Position numbers and translations under genes: made by a program. The notes beneath the pieces were generated by a model. The model was not told the origin of the DNA, ran no database searches, and saw nothing but the letters and a program-made list of their open reading frames with translations. This document shows positions 26,465-35,084 of a DNA stretch of 64,000 bases, one piece after another. Numbering within the stretch: the stretch's first letter is position 1; every line of letters starts with the position of its first letter. The stretch lies in NCBI RefSeq assembly GCF_902506415.1, contig NZ_LR733275.1, positions 1,899,795-1,963,794 of the forward strand, in the 5' to 3' direction. Origin of the DNA: Massilia sp. 9I (GTDB taxonomy: Bacteria > Pseudomonadota > Gammaproteobacteria > Burkholderiales > Burkholderiaceae_D).

Positions 26465-27196
26465 TTATTCGAGATTCTCGTGGTGATCGGCAACACCTTG
26501 CTTCCAGTAGGCCGAGACCCGCAGCGCCCCCTTGGGCATGCCTTTCTCGTCGAGCAGCAGGGCGCGCACCTGTTTGGCGGTGGCCGCCTCGCCCCCGAAC
26601 CAGGCGAAACCTTCGCCCGCGGGCAGCTTCAGGCCACGCAGCGCGCCGAGCAGCGCCGCGTCGCTGTCGACCCAGTGCACCTCGACATCCGCCTGCGTCG
26701 ACAGCGGCAGGCGATCGGCGCCCTGGGCGGCGATGACGGCGATCACGCGGCTCCCCACGGGCAGCTCGGCCAGGCGCCGCCGGATGGCGGGCAGGGCGGC
26801 GCGGTCGCCCGTCAGCAGGTGCCAGTCGACGTCCTCCGGAATGATCATCGAGCCGCGCGGACCTGCGATAATGGCCGGCTGGCCGAGCGTGGCGCTGCGG
26901 GCCCAATCGGAAGCGCCACCGCTGTCGTGCAGGGCGAATTCGAGGGTCAGTTCGCGCGTGGCGGCGTCGTACCACAGCGGCGTGTAGTCGCGCCGGACCT
27001 GCTGGCCGTCCGGGCCGTCGAACATGAACTTGACGTGGTCGTCGAAGGAGCTAGACACGAAGTTGGCCAGGCCCTCGCCCTGGAAGCTAATGCTGAGGAA
27101 GCTGTCGCCCAGAGGCTGGATGTTGCTGACGGCGACGTCGCGGATGTGCAGCTCGCGGCGGACGCGCTGGACGCCCTTGCGGTGTGCGTGTTCCAT
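26465..27196 (-). CDS. Siderophore-interacting protein (SIP/ViuB family flavoprotein)
   Basis: 243 residues. An FAD-binding half contains RRDYTPLWYD and FALHDSGGASDWARSATLG, and an NAD(P)H-binding-like half contains WHLLTGDRAALPAIRR and FAWFGGEAATAKQVR; all are SIP signatures. SIP enzymes reduce ferric siderophores in the cytoplasm. It is divergent from the MarR gene with only 33 bp between start codons, so the regulator probably controls it. Confidence 0.92.
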   Translation of the reverse strand: MEHAHRKGVQRVRRELHIRDVAVSNIQPLGDSFLSISFQGEGLANFVSSSFDDHVKFMFDGPDGQQVRRDYTPLWYDAATRELTLEFALHDSGGASDWARSATLGQPAIIAGPRGSMIIPEDVDWHLLTGDRAALPAIRRRLAELPVGSRVIAVIAAQGADRLPLSTQADVEVHWVDSDAALLGALRGLKLPAGEGFAWFGGEAATAKQVRALLLDEKGMPKGALRVSAYWKQGVADHHENLE

Positions 27197-27205
27197 ACTG
27201 ATCCA

Positions 27206-27254
27206 AATTAGTTGATAATGTCACCCATTATGGAAAAATTAGTTGATGATGTCA
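27206..27254. promoter_or_regulatory. Two near-identical operator-like repeats in the SIP/MarR divergon
   Basis: An 18-bp sequence starting AATTAGTTGATAATGTCA occurs at 27206 and again at 27237 with a single change (A to G). The spacing is 31 bp, about three helical turns. The second copy contains TTGA-N5-TCAA, a short inverted repeat like MarR operators; the first has TTGA-N5-TCA. One copy covers the intergenic promoter and the other the first codons of marR. Autoregulation and repression of the SIP gene are inferred. Confidence 0.65.
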
Positions 27255-27736
27255 ACCAGAGTGCGGCCATCCTTGACGGCGGCGTGTTCGAAGCGATCCA
27301 CGAGATCATGCATTTGTACCGCGCCCAGCAGTACCGTTCGCTGCGCGCAACACAGCACGAACTGACCCACATGGAAAACCGGGCGCTCGGCTACATCGCC
27401 CGCCACCCGGGTGCGACCCAGCGCGACCTGGTGCAGCGTTCCGGGCGCGACAAGGCGCAGGTGACGCGCCTGGTGCAGGGTTTGCGCGAGAAGGGCCTGG
27501 TGGAGGCGCGGGCCGATGAGCTCGACCGTCGCAGTACGCGTCTGTATCTCAGCGCCGACGGCCAGGCGGTGCACGCCGAGCTGCACGGGCATGGGGTTAC
27601 TCTCGCGGCCCAGGCACTGGCGGGACTTGACGCGGCGGAGCGAGCCCAGCTCGCATCCCTGCTGGAGCGCGTGCAGGAAAGCCTGCGCGCCGGCGCCGCT
27701 CATGGCGTATCGAGCCGGGCGAACAGCGAGGGGTAA
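27230..27736 (+). CDS. MarR family transcriptional regulator
   Basis: 168 residues from ATG 27230. In-frame alternatives are ATG 27218 and TTG 27212. The winged-helix core is NRALGYIARHPGATQRDLVQRSGRDKAQVTRLVQGLREKGLVEARADELDRRST, with flanking dimerisation helices. It probably senses a small ligand or oxidant and represses the divergent siderophore-reductase gene and itself through the repeats at 27206-27254. Its last 37 bp overlap the convergent glycolipid-binding gene. Confidence 0.9.
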   Translation: MEKLVDDVNQSAAILDGGVFEAIHEIMHLYRAQQYRSLRATQHELTHMENRALGYIARHPGATQRDLVQRSGRDKAQVTRLVQGLREKGLVEARADELDRRSTRLYLSADGQAVHAELHGHGVTLAAQALAGLDAAERAQLASLLERVQESLRAGAAHGVSSRANSEG

Positions 27737-28251
27737 CGCAGGACCAGGCCGTCGGCGTCGACTTCCAGTTCGGATTCGAAGCTGCCGTCGGCGTTTTCGT
27801 ACAGGTAGCGGCCCGCTGCGAGCCGGGTGTACGCCTGCTCGGCGCGCTCCACCTTCAGCGAGGGAAGTGGAACGTAGGCGACCGCGATGATGCTGCGCTG
27901 CGCCAGCGCAGCGCCCAGGCGCCGGATGGGCAGGGTATTGGTGAAGGGCGTGGCGGCGATGTCGACGTCGATGCAGCCGTCCAGCTGCGGCTGCCTCCGT
28001 CCGTCGCCGTCGTGCCAGTGGCCGTTGCCGTCGCTGGTGAGCACGAGGGAGGCGCCGCCGGCCGCGTGCACTTCGAGCGAGCGCACCCGCCAGCCCAGGT
28101 CGCAGCAGATGCGGTAGCTGCAGCCGAAGGCGCCGTCACCACGGTCGCCGATGACGACGGCGTCGGCGACGATCACGTCTTCACGGTAGGCCAGGTGCAG
28201 GTGTTCGAGTCCGGGCCCTTCCTCGGGCCGCCAACGGTAGGATTGCTGCAT
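27700..28251 (-). CDS. Putative glycolipid-binding family protein (PF06475-like)
   Basis: 183 residues beginning MQQSYRWRPEEGPGLEHLHL, with VIGDRGDGAFGCSYRICCDLGWRVRSLEV and GCIDVDIAATPFTNTLPIRRL. This matches the pattern of the putative glycolipid-binding family. No signal peptide is seen. The true ligand is unknown. It converges on and overlaps marR by 37 bp. Confidence 0.75.
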   Translation of the reverse strand: MQQSYRWRPEEGPGLEHLHLAYREDVIVADAVVIGDRGDGAFGCSYRICCDLGWRVRSLEVHAAGGASLVLTSDGNGHWHDGDGRRQPQLDGCIDVDIAATPFTNTLPIRRLGAALAQRSIIAVAYVPLPSLKVERAEQAYTRLAAGRYLYENADGSFESELEVDADGLVLRYPSLFARLDTP

Positions 28252-28317
28252 GGGCGAGTCCTCCTCCAGCAGCTAAAGGTAGCACGGAGCCGGAGAAAGG
28301 GCAGGACGCTTGGGGAG

Positions 28318-28515
28318 TCAGTCGTTGCGGGGATACTTGCGCCGTTCCGTGCGCCGGCGATGCTCGGGCTGGTCGACGCTGCGCAGCAAGACGTCGCGCG
28401 GGATGTGGCAGTTGTCGAGGTAATCGAGGGCGAAGCGCAGGCCGCGGGTCTCCGCCAGGAAGAAGGCGTACTCGGCAGTCACTGCGGTGTCGTCGTCTCG
28501 TCGTCGTTGCGGCAT
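28318..28515 (-). CDS. Small hypothetical protein (65 aa)
   Basis: From ATG 28515 the frame gives 65 residues, starting MPQRRRDDDTAVTAEYAFFL and containing GLRFALDYLDNCHIPRDVLLR, with an Arg-rich C-terminus. A GCGGAAAG site lies about 8 bp upstream. The central Tyr/Leu-rich helix resembles short conserved hypothetical proteins of Burkholderiales. An upstream in-frame start at 28689 would add a poorly coding stretch. Confidence 0.5.
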   Translation of the reverse strand: MPQRRRDDDTAVTAEYAFFLAETRGLRFALDYLDNCHIPRDVLLRSVDQPEHRRRTERRKYPRND

Positions 28516-28717
28516 TGTTCGCTTTCCGCGGGGATGTGCGCCCGCTTGTCCAGTCGGCGGAAGTTGCCCTCCGCCTGGCCGATACCCCCGATGCTGTCGT
28601 ACCGGCTTGTTGTCAATATTATATCCGTTGGCAGTAGGGCACTCGTCGATTATGTTAGCGTTTGTTACAACAGAACGACTTTCATGCACTTCGGGTTGAC
28701 CGACGCCGCAAATGATA

Positions 28718-28754
28718 GCGGCAGCGCGGGGAGTTTCCCCCCAGGCGCTGCCGC
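28718..28754. terminator. Strong GC-rich hairpin downstream of cheV
   Basis: GCGGCAGCGC (28718-28727) and GCGCTGCCGC (28745-28754) are perfect 10-bp arms, and an inner GGGG/CCCC can extend the stem. It lies 27 bp after the cheV stop on the minus strand. No T-run follows, so it could be a Rho-independent-like end, an mRNA stabiliser or both. The remaining 28516-28717 gap shows no gene. Confidence 0.6.
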
Positions 28755-28781
28755 ATGGCCGACCGTTGTTTGACGCGAGAT

Positions 28782-29741
28782 TTACTGGCGCAGGACGCGG
28801 CGGATGGTGTTCGCCAGGTCTTCCGCCGAGAACTTGGCGACGTAGGCATCGGCCTGGACGTTCTTGACGTGCTCTTCGTTGGTGGTGCCCGACAGCGAGG
28901 AGTGGATGATCACCGGCAGGCCGGTGAAGCGCGCGCTCTTCTTGATGTTGCGGGTCAGGGTGAAACCGTCCATTTCCGGCATCTCGAGGTCGGTCAGCAC
29001 CAGGGCGACCTTGTCGTGGATGCTCTTGCCTTCGGCTTCGGCGCTGCTGGCGATGCTGTTGAGCTGGTCCCAGGCGTCCTTGCCGCTCTTGGCCATGATG
29101 AAGGGCAGGCCCATCGCTTCGAAACCCTGCTCGATCAGGGCGCGTGCGACCACCGAATCGTCGGCGGCCAGCACGACCGAACCCGGACGGATCTGGATCT
29201 TGGAGCCGACCATCTGCTGGTTGATCTCCGGACCCGAATCCGGATTCATGTCGCGCAGGATGGTCTCGACGTCGAGCACCTGTGCCAGGCGGCCCGGCTG
29301 GCCGGCTTCTTCCGGCAGGCGCGCGATGCTGGTGACCATGCCGCTGGCGGCGGTGCGCTCGGCCGACATCACCTGGTTCCAGTCCAGGCGCACGATTTCC
29401 TCGACGCTCTCGACCGCGAAGGCTTGCGTGGTGCGCGCGAACTCCGTCACCAGCATGATGTTCAGGCCGGTCTTGGGCTTGACGCCGGCGATCGCCGGCA
29501 AGTCCAGCACCTGGATGATCTGGCCGCGCAGGTTGACGACGCCCAGCACGTGCGGCATCGAGCCGGCCACGGCCGTGATTTCGGGCATGGCCACGATCTC
29601 GCGGATCTTGAATACGTTGATGCCGAACAGTTCGCTGCGCTCGCCGTTTTCGTCGCCGCCGAGGCGGAACAGGAGGAGCTCGAACTTGTTATTGCTGGTC
29701 AGGTTGCTGCGTTCGTCGACTTCTTGTTGAACCGATTTCAT
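28782..29741 (-). CDS. cheV: Chemotaxis coupling protein CheV (CheW-REC)
   Basis: 319 residues. A CheW-like domain at about 18-165 contains ELFGINVFKIREI and VLGVVNLRGQIIQVLDL. A receiver domain at about 185-319 has acidic pair DD (194-195), phospho-acceptor Asp251 in LTDLEMPEMDG, and IHSSLSG. CheV couples receptors to CheA and is tuned by phosphorylation. No other che gene is adjacent, so it acts with a chemosensory array encoded elsewhere; the flagellin gene lies 5.3 kb away. Confidence 0.92.
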   Translation of the reverse strand: MKSVQQEVDERSNLTSNNKFELLLFRLGGDENGERSELFGINVFKIREIVAMPEITAVAGSMPHVLGVVNLRGQIIQVLDLPAIAGVKPKTGLNIMLVTEFARTTQAFAVESVEEIVRLDWNQVMSAERTAASGMVTSIARLPEEAGQPGRLAQVLDVETILRDMNPDSGPEINQQMVGSKIQIRPGSVVLAADDSVVARALIEQGFEAMGLPFIMAKSGKDAWDQLNSIASSAEAEGKSIHDKVALVLTDLEMPEMDGFTLTRNIKKSARFTGLPVIIHSSLSGTTNEEHVKNVQADAYVAKFSAEDLANTIRRVLRQ

Positions 29742-29882
29742 ATTCCGCCACGAGAAAGATTAATGCCGATAGGAAAGCATTTTACGTGGGAAAGATCGTC
29801 AACCGTAAAGACTGCCGCAAAAAGGCCGTGATTTTTCACATCAACACGGCCGGAAAACAACAAATTTGATTACCCAGCTCGC

Positions 29883-31769
29883 TTAACGCGCGAGTTCCGG
29901 CGTCCCGGCTGCCTTGACCGCCGCGCCGCGGTCCGGCGCCACGAAGGCCAGGCCTTCCTCGAAGGAGCGCAGGATCATGTCGACATAGGCCTCGACCAGC
30001 GCCCGCTTCGGCAACTGCTCGTCATAGGGCAGCAGCACCGTGACCATCAGGGCCTCCGGCAGGTCCTGCCGCAGTTCCGCCACCGCGGCGCGCCAGGCGT
30101 CGAAGTTGTCCTGGCGCGGATAGGTGATGAAGACGGTCGAAACCAGCTCCGGGGTGCTGCCTTCCGGGCGCTCCAGCTCGGCGCCGACCACCAGGCTGCG
30201 CGCGTCGACGTCGCCTTCGCGCAGCGCGCGCACCAGGAGTTCGGTCAGGAATTCGTCGCGCTCCGACGGCAGGCCGGCGCACAGCACGATCGAACCGAGC
30301 GGCACGTCGAGCGATCCCTGCCAGCGGCCGAAGCGCGCTTCGCGCATCTGGCGCAGGTGGGCGCCGATGTTCGCGTCCAGCAGCGGCACCGGTTTGCGCC
30401 GGTTGCGCACGCTGCCGCTCGATGCCGAAGCGACCGTCTCCGCGATGTTGGCGATCACGGCGCGCATGCGCGCCTCCTGCGCCTTGTCGATGGTGCCCGT
30501 GCCCAGGTCCGACACCGCCATGCGCAGGCCGGGCAGCAGCACGTGGTCGCAGTAGCGCGCGAAGCTGTAGCGGCGCACGTAGGTGCGCGCATCCTTGGTC
30601 AGTTCATCGGCTTCGCCCGCCAGCACGCGCTGGTGGAAGCGCTCGGCGTCTGACATATCGGGGGCGTCGCCCAGCAGGATCGTGATCGGCGCCAGCGCGC
30701 GCACGTGGCGGCCCGCCACCACCAGGCACAGGGTCAGTGGCGTGGACAGCAGCAGGCCGACCGGGCCCCACAGCGCGCCCCAGAACAGGGCCGAGACGAT
30801 CACCGCCAGCGGCGACAGGCCCGAACTGTGGCCGTAGACCTTGGGCTCGATGAAGTTTGCCAGCACCAGTTCGAAAGCGAGGAACATCGCCATGCAGGTG
30901 ACGGCCAGCGACCAGCCGGGATCGATGGCGGCTACGAACACGGCGATGATCGCGCCGGCCAGCAGCACGCCCAGGTAGGGCACGAAGCGCAGCGCCCCGC
31001 TCAGGACGCCCCACAGTACCGCGTGGGGCACCCCGGCCAGCCATAGCGACACACCCATCACTGCCCCGAAGGTCGCGTTGACGATGAACTGCGAGAAGAA
31101 GAAGCGCGACACGCCCTGGGCGGCGTCGCCCAGGGTGCGGATGGTGCGGCTCACTTCGGCCTGGCCGGCCAGGCGCACCAGGCGGTCGCGCAGCGAGCCT
31201 TGTTCAAGCAGGATGAAGACCAGCAGGATCAGCACCACGCCGGCTTCGCCGATCGGTCCCCACACCAGGTTGATCACGCGTCCCAGCGTGTCCTTCATGG
31301 TGCGCGGCGTGCGCACTTCCACCGGCAGCGGCTGGTTCGGATTGACCACCAGGTTGCCGCGCCTCACGCGCGCCGCCTCCGCCGCCGTGACGGGCGATAC
31401 CGCGCTCAGTTCCGCCTCGATGCGGCTGATCGGGCGCTCCACCAGTTCACGCACCTTGGCCACCTTGGTCTTGATCGCGGCCCGATACTGCGGCAGGTCG
31501 CGCGTGATCGTCACCAGCTGGTCGAACAGCACCGCGCCGACCCCGCCCACGCAGGTGGCAACCAGGGCCACCGACAGCAGCACTGCCGGCATGCGCGCCA
31601 GGCCGATCCGGGTCATGCTGCGCACCAGCGGCGCCAGGACCAGGCTCAGGATCAGCGCGAGAGCCAGCGGCTCGAGCACTTCACGACCGAAATACAGCAG
31701 GGCGACGACGCAGGTGGCGCTGACGACGGTGCTTGCCGTCAGGCGCAGGGAAGGGGGCTGGAGATTCAT
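29883..31769 (-). CDS. AI-2E family permease with an additional C-terminal domain
   Basis: 628 residues from ATG 31769. An upstream in-frame TTG at 31835 is rejected. The first about 360 residues are an eight-helix AI-2E/PerM-type membrane domain (FGAVMGVSLWLAGVPHAVLWG, GPVGLLLSTPLTLCLVV). About 270 soluble residues follow, absent in ordinary family members of 350-400 residues. They include GSIVLCAGLPSERDEFLTELLVRALREG and VFITYPRQDNFDAW, an alternating beta/alpha pattern that loosely recalls a B12-binding or Rossmann-like fold. Transported solute unknown. Similar long forms occur in related bacteria. Confidence 0.8.
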   Translation of the reverse strand: MNLQPPSLRLTASTVVSATCVVALLYFGREVLEPLALALILSLVLAPLVRSMTRIGLARMPAVLLSVALVATCVGGVGAVLFDQLVTITRDLPQYRAAIKTKVAKVRELVERPISRIEAELSAVSPVTAAEAARVRRGNLVVNPNQPLPVEVRTPRTMKDTLGRVINLVWGPIGEAGVVLILLVFILLEQGSLRDRLVRLAGQAEVSRTIRTLGDAAQGVSRFFFSQFIVNATFGAVMGVSLWLAGVPHAVLWGVLSGALRFVPYLGVLLAGAIIAVFVAAIDPGWSLAVTCMAMFLAFELVLANFIEPKVYGHSSGLSPLAVIVSALFWGALWGPVGLLLSTPLTLCLVVAGRHVRALAPITILLGDAPDMSDAERFHQRVLAGEADELTKDARTYVRRYSFARYCDHVLLPGLRMAVSDLGTGTIDKAQEARMRAVIANIAETVASASSGSVRNRRKPVPLLDANIGAHLRQMREARFGRWQGSLDVPLGSIVLCAGLPSERDEFLTELLVRALREGDVDARSLVVGAELERPEGSTPELVSTVFITYPRQDNFDAWRAAVAELRQDLPEALMVTVLLPYDEQLPKRALVEAYVDMILRSFEEGLAFVAPDRGAAVKAAGTPELAR

Positions 31770-31954
31770 GCGGGACGTCGTCGCCTGGAGAGATGAAAAC
31801 CGGGTATGTATAAAGGAAAAAGTCGTGTTCGCCAAGTAGGCGGCGCTGTGACCCGCCTCCGACGCGCGCTTGGCGTGCCGCGCGTGCCCGCTCCATTCCC
31901 TCAGCGCAGGTGTTACATTAACATGATAGCAACTATCTCGACAATGGAGTTCCC

Positions 31955-31978
31955 ATGAAGCAAATGCGCGCCGGATGA
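31955..31978 (+). CDS. Putative seven-codon leader ORF upstream of the ECF sigma gene
   Basis: ATG at 31955 reads MKQMRAG then TGA. A good ribosome-binding site TGGAG lies 6 bp upstream. Its stop overlaps the ATG of the sigma gene (ATGA) in another frame. The sigma gene has no strong site of its own, so its translation may depend on this leader. It may instead be the remnant of a frameshifted N-terminus. Confidence 0.4.
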   Translation: MKQMRAG

Positions 31979-32535
31979 GCGTGACCAGCGAGTTCGACTA
32001 TGAAGCGGCCCTTGCCGGATGTGCGCGCGGCGACCAGCACGCGCTGCGCCGCATTTATGACCGGGACGGCCGCCGGCTGCTCGGCGTTGCGCTGCGCATT
32101 GTGCGCCATCGCCAGATCGCCGAGGATGTCCTGCACGACGCCTTCCTGAACATCTGGACCCGCGCCGCCAGTTTCGACCCGGCGCGCGGCGCAGGGCGCG
32201 GCTGGATTTATAGCGTGGTGCGCAACCAGGCGCTCAGTCTGGTGCGCGGCGGCGAACGCGAAATCGCGGTCGACGACGAGGTCCTGGAAGATCTGGCCGC
32301 GGATGGGGCGGCGCATGCCGGGGGAGTCGATGAGACGATTGCGCTGCGCCAGGACATCGGCCGCCTGCACGATTGCCTGGTCGGGCTCGATCCCGCCAAA
32401 CGGCGCAGCATCCTGTACGCCTATCTCGACGGCTGTTCGCATAGCGAGATCGCGCAGCGCCTGAGCTCGCCACTCGGCACCGTCAAGGCCTGGATCAAGC
32501 GCGGGCTGACTGCCCTGAGGGAGTGCATGGGATGA
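31975..32535 (+). CDS. ECF-type RNA polymerase sigma factor
   Basis: 186 residues with sigma region 2 (ALRRIYDRDGRRLLGVALRIV, AEDVLHDAFLNIW, GRGWIYSVVRNQAL) and region 4 (SILYAYLDGCSHSEIAQRLSSPLGTVKAWIKRGL). It directs RNA polymerase to stress promoters when released from its anti-sigma factor. It overlaps the next gene by ATGA, so sigma and anti-sigma are translationally coupled. The trigger is unknown; relatives of this type respond to envelope or oxidative stress. Confidence 0.92.
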   Translation: MSVTSEFDYEAALAGCARGDQHALRRIYDRDGRRLLGVALRIVRHRQIAEDVLHDAFLNIWTRAASFDPARGAGRGWIYSVVRNQALSLVRGGEREIAVDDEVLEDLAADGAAHAGGVDETIALRQDIGRLHDCLVGLDPAKRRSILYAYLDGCSHSEIAQRLSSPLGTVKAWIKRGLTALRECMG

Positions 32536-33230
32536 GCGGCTTACAGAATCGAGACCCGCAGGAGCTGGCCGGCGAGTATGTGCTCGGCACCTTGCCCGCC
32601 GGCGTACGCCGGGAAGTCGAACAGGCGATGGCGCGCGACCCCGCGCTGCGCATCGCCGTCGGAGAATGGGAAGCCCGGCTGCTGCCCTTGACCGACCTGG
32701 TCGCGCCCGAGGAACCATCGGCGCAGCTGTGGCCGCGCATTGCAGGTTCCGTCGCGGCGCAGCGCGAACGCGGGGACGCGCGCACGCGCTGGTGGGACAG
32801 CCTGTGGCTGTGGCGCGGGCTCGCCACGGCCGGCGCAGCGGCTGCGATCCTGCTCGCAAGCGTTCCGATCCGGCCGTTACAGGCGCCGGCGCCGCGCTAC
32901 ATGGTGGTGCTGGCGGCGCCGGGGTCGATGTCGCCCGGCTGGATCCTGCAGTCGGCCGACGACGGGCGCCTGCGCCTGCAGCCGCTGCGTGCGACGAGCG
33001 TGCCTGCCGCGGGCGCCCTGCAATTGTGGACCAAGGCGGACGGCTGGACCGGTCCGGTGTCGCTCGGCCTGGTGGAACAGGGCAAGGCGGTCGACGTCGC
33101 GCTCGATCGCCTCCCGCCCTTGCAGCCGAACCAGCTGTTCGAAATCACCCTCGAACCGCCGGCCGGCTCGCCGCTCGGCCGGCCGACGGGCCCGATCCTC
33201 TTCATCGGACGCGCCGTGAAGCTGATCTAG
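32532..33230 (+). CDS. Membrane anti-sigma factor (RskA-like)
   Basis: 232 residues. The N-terminal cytoplasmic part (QELAGEYVLGTLP) is the usual sigma-binding opening. One membrane helix spans about 95-113, and a periplasmic RskA-type C-terminal domain contains LQLWTKADG and NQLFEITLEPPAGSPLGRPTGPI. It should hold the preceding ECF sigma factor at the membrane until a signal triggers release. ATG 32532 overlaps the sigma stop codon; a GTG 9 bp earlier is the alternative. Confidence 0.9.
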   Translation: MSGLQNRDPQELAGEYVLGTLPAGVRREVEQAMARDPALRIAVGEWEARLLPLTDLVAPEEPSAQLWPRIAGSVAAQRERGDARTRWWDSLWLWRGLATAGAAAAILLASVPIRPLQAPAPRYMVVLAAPGSMSPGWILQSADDGRLRLQPLRATSVPAAGALQLWTKADGWTGPVSLGLVEQGKAVDVALDRLPPLQPNQLFEITLEPPAGSPLGRPTGPILFIGRAVKLI

Positions 33231-33246
33231 CCCGCGGCGCCGCTGC

Positions 33247-34890
33247 TTAGCGCAGCGAGATCGCGATGTCGCGCAGGCCCAGCCCGGCGCCGACGACCGA
33301 ATTGGCCGGCGTCGCCGCGGCGCCCACCAGGGTCGCGGCGCCGGTGGCGAGGTCGATCCGGTACAGCGACGACGGCCCGCCCGCTGCCGTGCGCAGTGCG
33401 GCGAGTGCGATGCCGTTGGCGCCGCCGCCGATGTCGAAGGCAGCGTCGCCCGCCACCGCCACACCCAGCGGGCCGACATTGGCCAGGGTGCCGTCGTTCG
33501 GCGGGTTCTGCAGCGCCAGGTTGTCGCTGTCGATATCGATGTCGAACAGCTGGGTCGAGGCCGCGTTCGGGATGCTGTTGGTGTAGGCGGCGGCCGTCAC
33601 CACGGGCGTCGCACCGGCACGGTTGATGGTCCCGTCGGTCGTGGTGGCGCCGGTGTCCACGTTGATGCGCAGGCTCTGGCCGCGGTCGCTGATCACGCGC
33701 AGCCGGTCGGCCGCCGGATTGAAGTCGACGGCAAACATGGTGCCGACCAGGCCCGCATAGGGCTGGCTGGTGTCGGCCGGATCGGCGGCCAGGGTGGCCT
33801 TGACCGTCGTGACGCCAGTGGCGGCGTCGATCGTGACGATCCGTGCGGCCGACGTAATCCCGTACAACATGTTGTCGCGCGGACGGAAGTCGAAGCCGAC
33901 CAAGGTCTCGTTCGCATTCAGTCCCGCCAGCCCGATATCGAGCGTCAGCACGTTCGGCGTGGCTGGGCGGAAGGCGACGATGCGGCCGGCGTCGGTGAGT
34001 CCGAGCACTACCGGCGCCGGCGCGGCGCGCAGGGCGAGGCCGCGCACATCTTCGCTCACGGCCAGCGCGCCGGCCGGGCTGGCGGCATTGGCCGTCGCCG
34101 CAAGGTTGATCGTATACAGGGTCCGGGCGCCGCCCACGTTCAGTACCGCATAGCCCACGTTGGTCTGCGCGTCGATGTCGAAGCCGTTGGCCGCGCCCGC
34201 ATCCACGCCCAGCGCCACCGGCGAGGCCAGCGTACCGTTGTTCGGCGGGTTCTGCACGTATAGGGTGTCGGTTGCGCTGTCGAGGGCGTACAGGGTCGTG
34301 CTGGCCGTGCCGGCGAAGGCATTGGTATATGCGGACGCGGTAATGGCGCTATTCGCGGCGCCGCCGTTGATATTGCCGTCGGTCGTCGTCGTGCCCGTGT
34401 CGACATTGATGCGCAGGCTTTGGCCTGTGTTGCTCACTACACGCAGCCGGTCCGCCATCGGATTGAAGTCGACCCCGAAGTCGGTGCCGGCAAGGGCGGT
34501 GTACGGGGCCGTGGTGTCGGTGGCGTCGGCGCTCAGGGTCGCCTTGAAGCTCGCAGCGCCGGTATCCGGATTCAGGGTGTAGATGCGGCCGCTGCTGCCG
34601 ACGCCGTAGAGCAGGCCGTCCGCCGGCCGGTAGTCGATGCCCACCAGGTTCTCGCCGGCCTGCAGGCCGGTGACCGCCACTGAGGTCCGCACCGTGCCGG
34701 GCGTCGCGCGGTCGAACGAGACCAGGCGGTTGCTCGCGGTGAGCACGACCACGTCGCCGGCCGTGGCGACGGGAGGAGGCGGCGTCGTCACCGGCGCCAT
34801 GGCAGAAGGATCGTCGTCACCGCCACAGGCGGCCAGCAGGGCCGTGAGGGTGGCGGCGAGGAAAAGCCTGGAAGGAGTGCGTGCGTTCAT
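33247..34890 (-). CDS. DUF4394 lipoprotein with two tandem domains
   Basis: 547 residues. The signal peptide ends in a lipobox, LLAAC (Cys21), so it is probably anchored by lipid. A spacer rich in Pro follows. Two DUF4394 units at about 45-290 and 300-545 repeat the pattern LVGIDYRP..LYGV, ADRLRVVSNTGQSLRINVDTGTTTTDG and ALQNPPNDGTLA, like a beta-propeller. It converges on the sigma/anti-sigma pair with only 16 bp between stops. Such proteins often lie beside ECF/anti-sigma genes, so it may be the regulon's surface product. Start ATG 34890 gives the clean signal peptide. Confidence 0.85.
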   Translation of the reverse strand: MNARTPSRLFLAATLTALLAACGGDDDPSAMAPVTTPPPPVATAGDVVVLTASNRLVSFDRATPGTVRTSVAVTGLQAGENLVGIDYRPADGLLYGVGSSGRIYTLNPDTGAASFKATLSADATDTTAPYTALAGTDFGVDFNPMADRLRVVSNTGQSLRINVDTGTTTTDGNINGGAANSAITASAYTNAFAGTASTTLYALDSATDTLYVQNPPNNGTLASPVALGVDAGAANGFDIDAQTNVGYAVLNVGGARTLYTINLAATANAASPAGALAVSEDVRGLALRAAPAPVVLGLTDAGRIVAFRPATPNVLTLDIGLAGLNANETLVGFDFRPRDNMLYGITSAARIVTIDAATGVTTVKATLAADPADTSQPYAGLVGTMFAVDFNPAADRLRVISDRGQSLRINVDTGATTTDGTINRAGATPVVTAAAYTNSIPNAASTQLFDIDIDSDNLALQNPPNDGTLANVGPLGVAVAGDAAFDIGGGANGIALAALRTAAGGPSSLYRIDLATGAATLVGAAATPANSVVGAGLGLRDIAISLR

Positions 34891-35033
34891 GTCGGTTCCT
34901 GTCGTAGAGTTTGGATGGATACTGCTGCCGACCTGCCGGCTGCCGCGGGTCGATACAGGCTCTACGCTGGAGAGAGCGAATTGGATGCACCTTCGACAAA
35001 ATTTATTTTTATCCAAGCTGCGTCGCGCGCACG

Positions 35034-35064
35034 AAAAAAAGCCAGCCCCTTAGGGCTGGCTTTT
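35034..35064 (-). terminator. Intrinsic terminator of flagellin gene
   Basis: GCCAGCCC (35041-35048) and GGGCTGGC (35053-35060) form an 8-bp stem with a CTTA loop. An A-run at 35034-35040 becomes a T-run on the minus strand directly after the stem, as expected for ending the flagellin transcript. The gap from 34891 to 35033 holds the upstream region of the DUF4394 gene. Confidence 0.9.
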
Positions 35065-35084
35065 CAGGGTGAAGCGAAAGCCGA

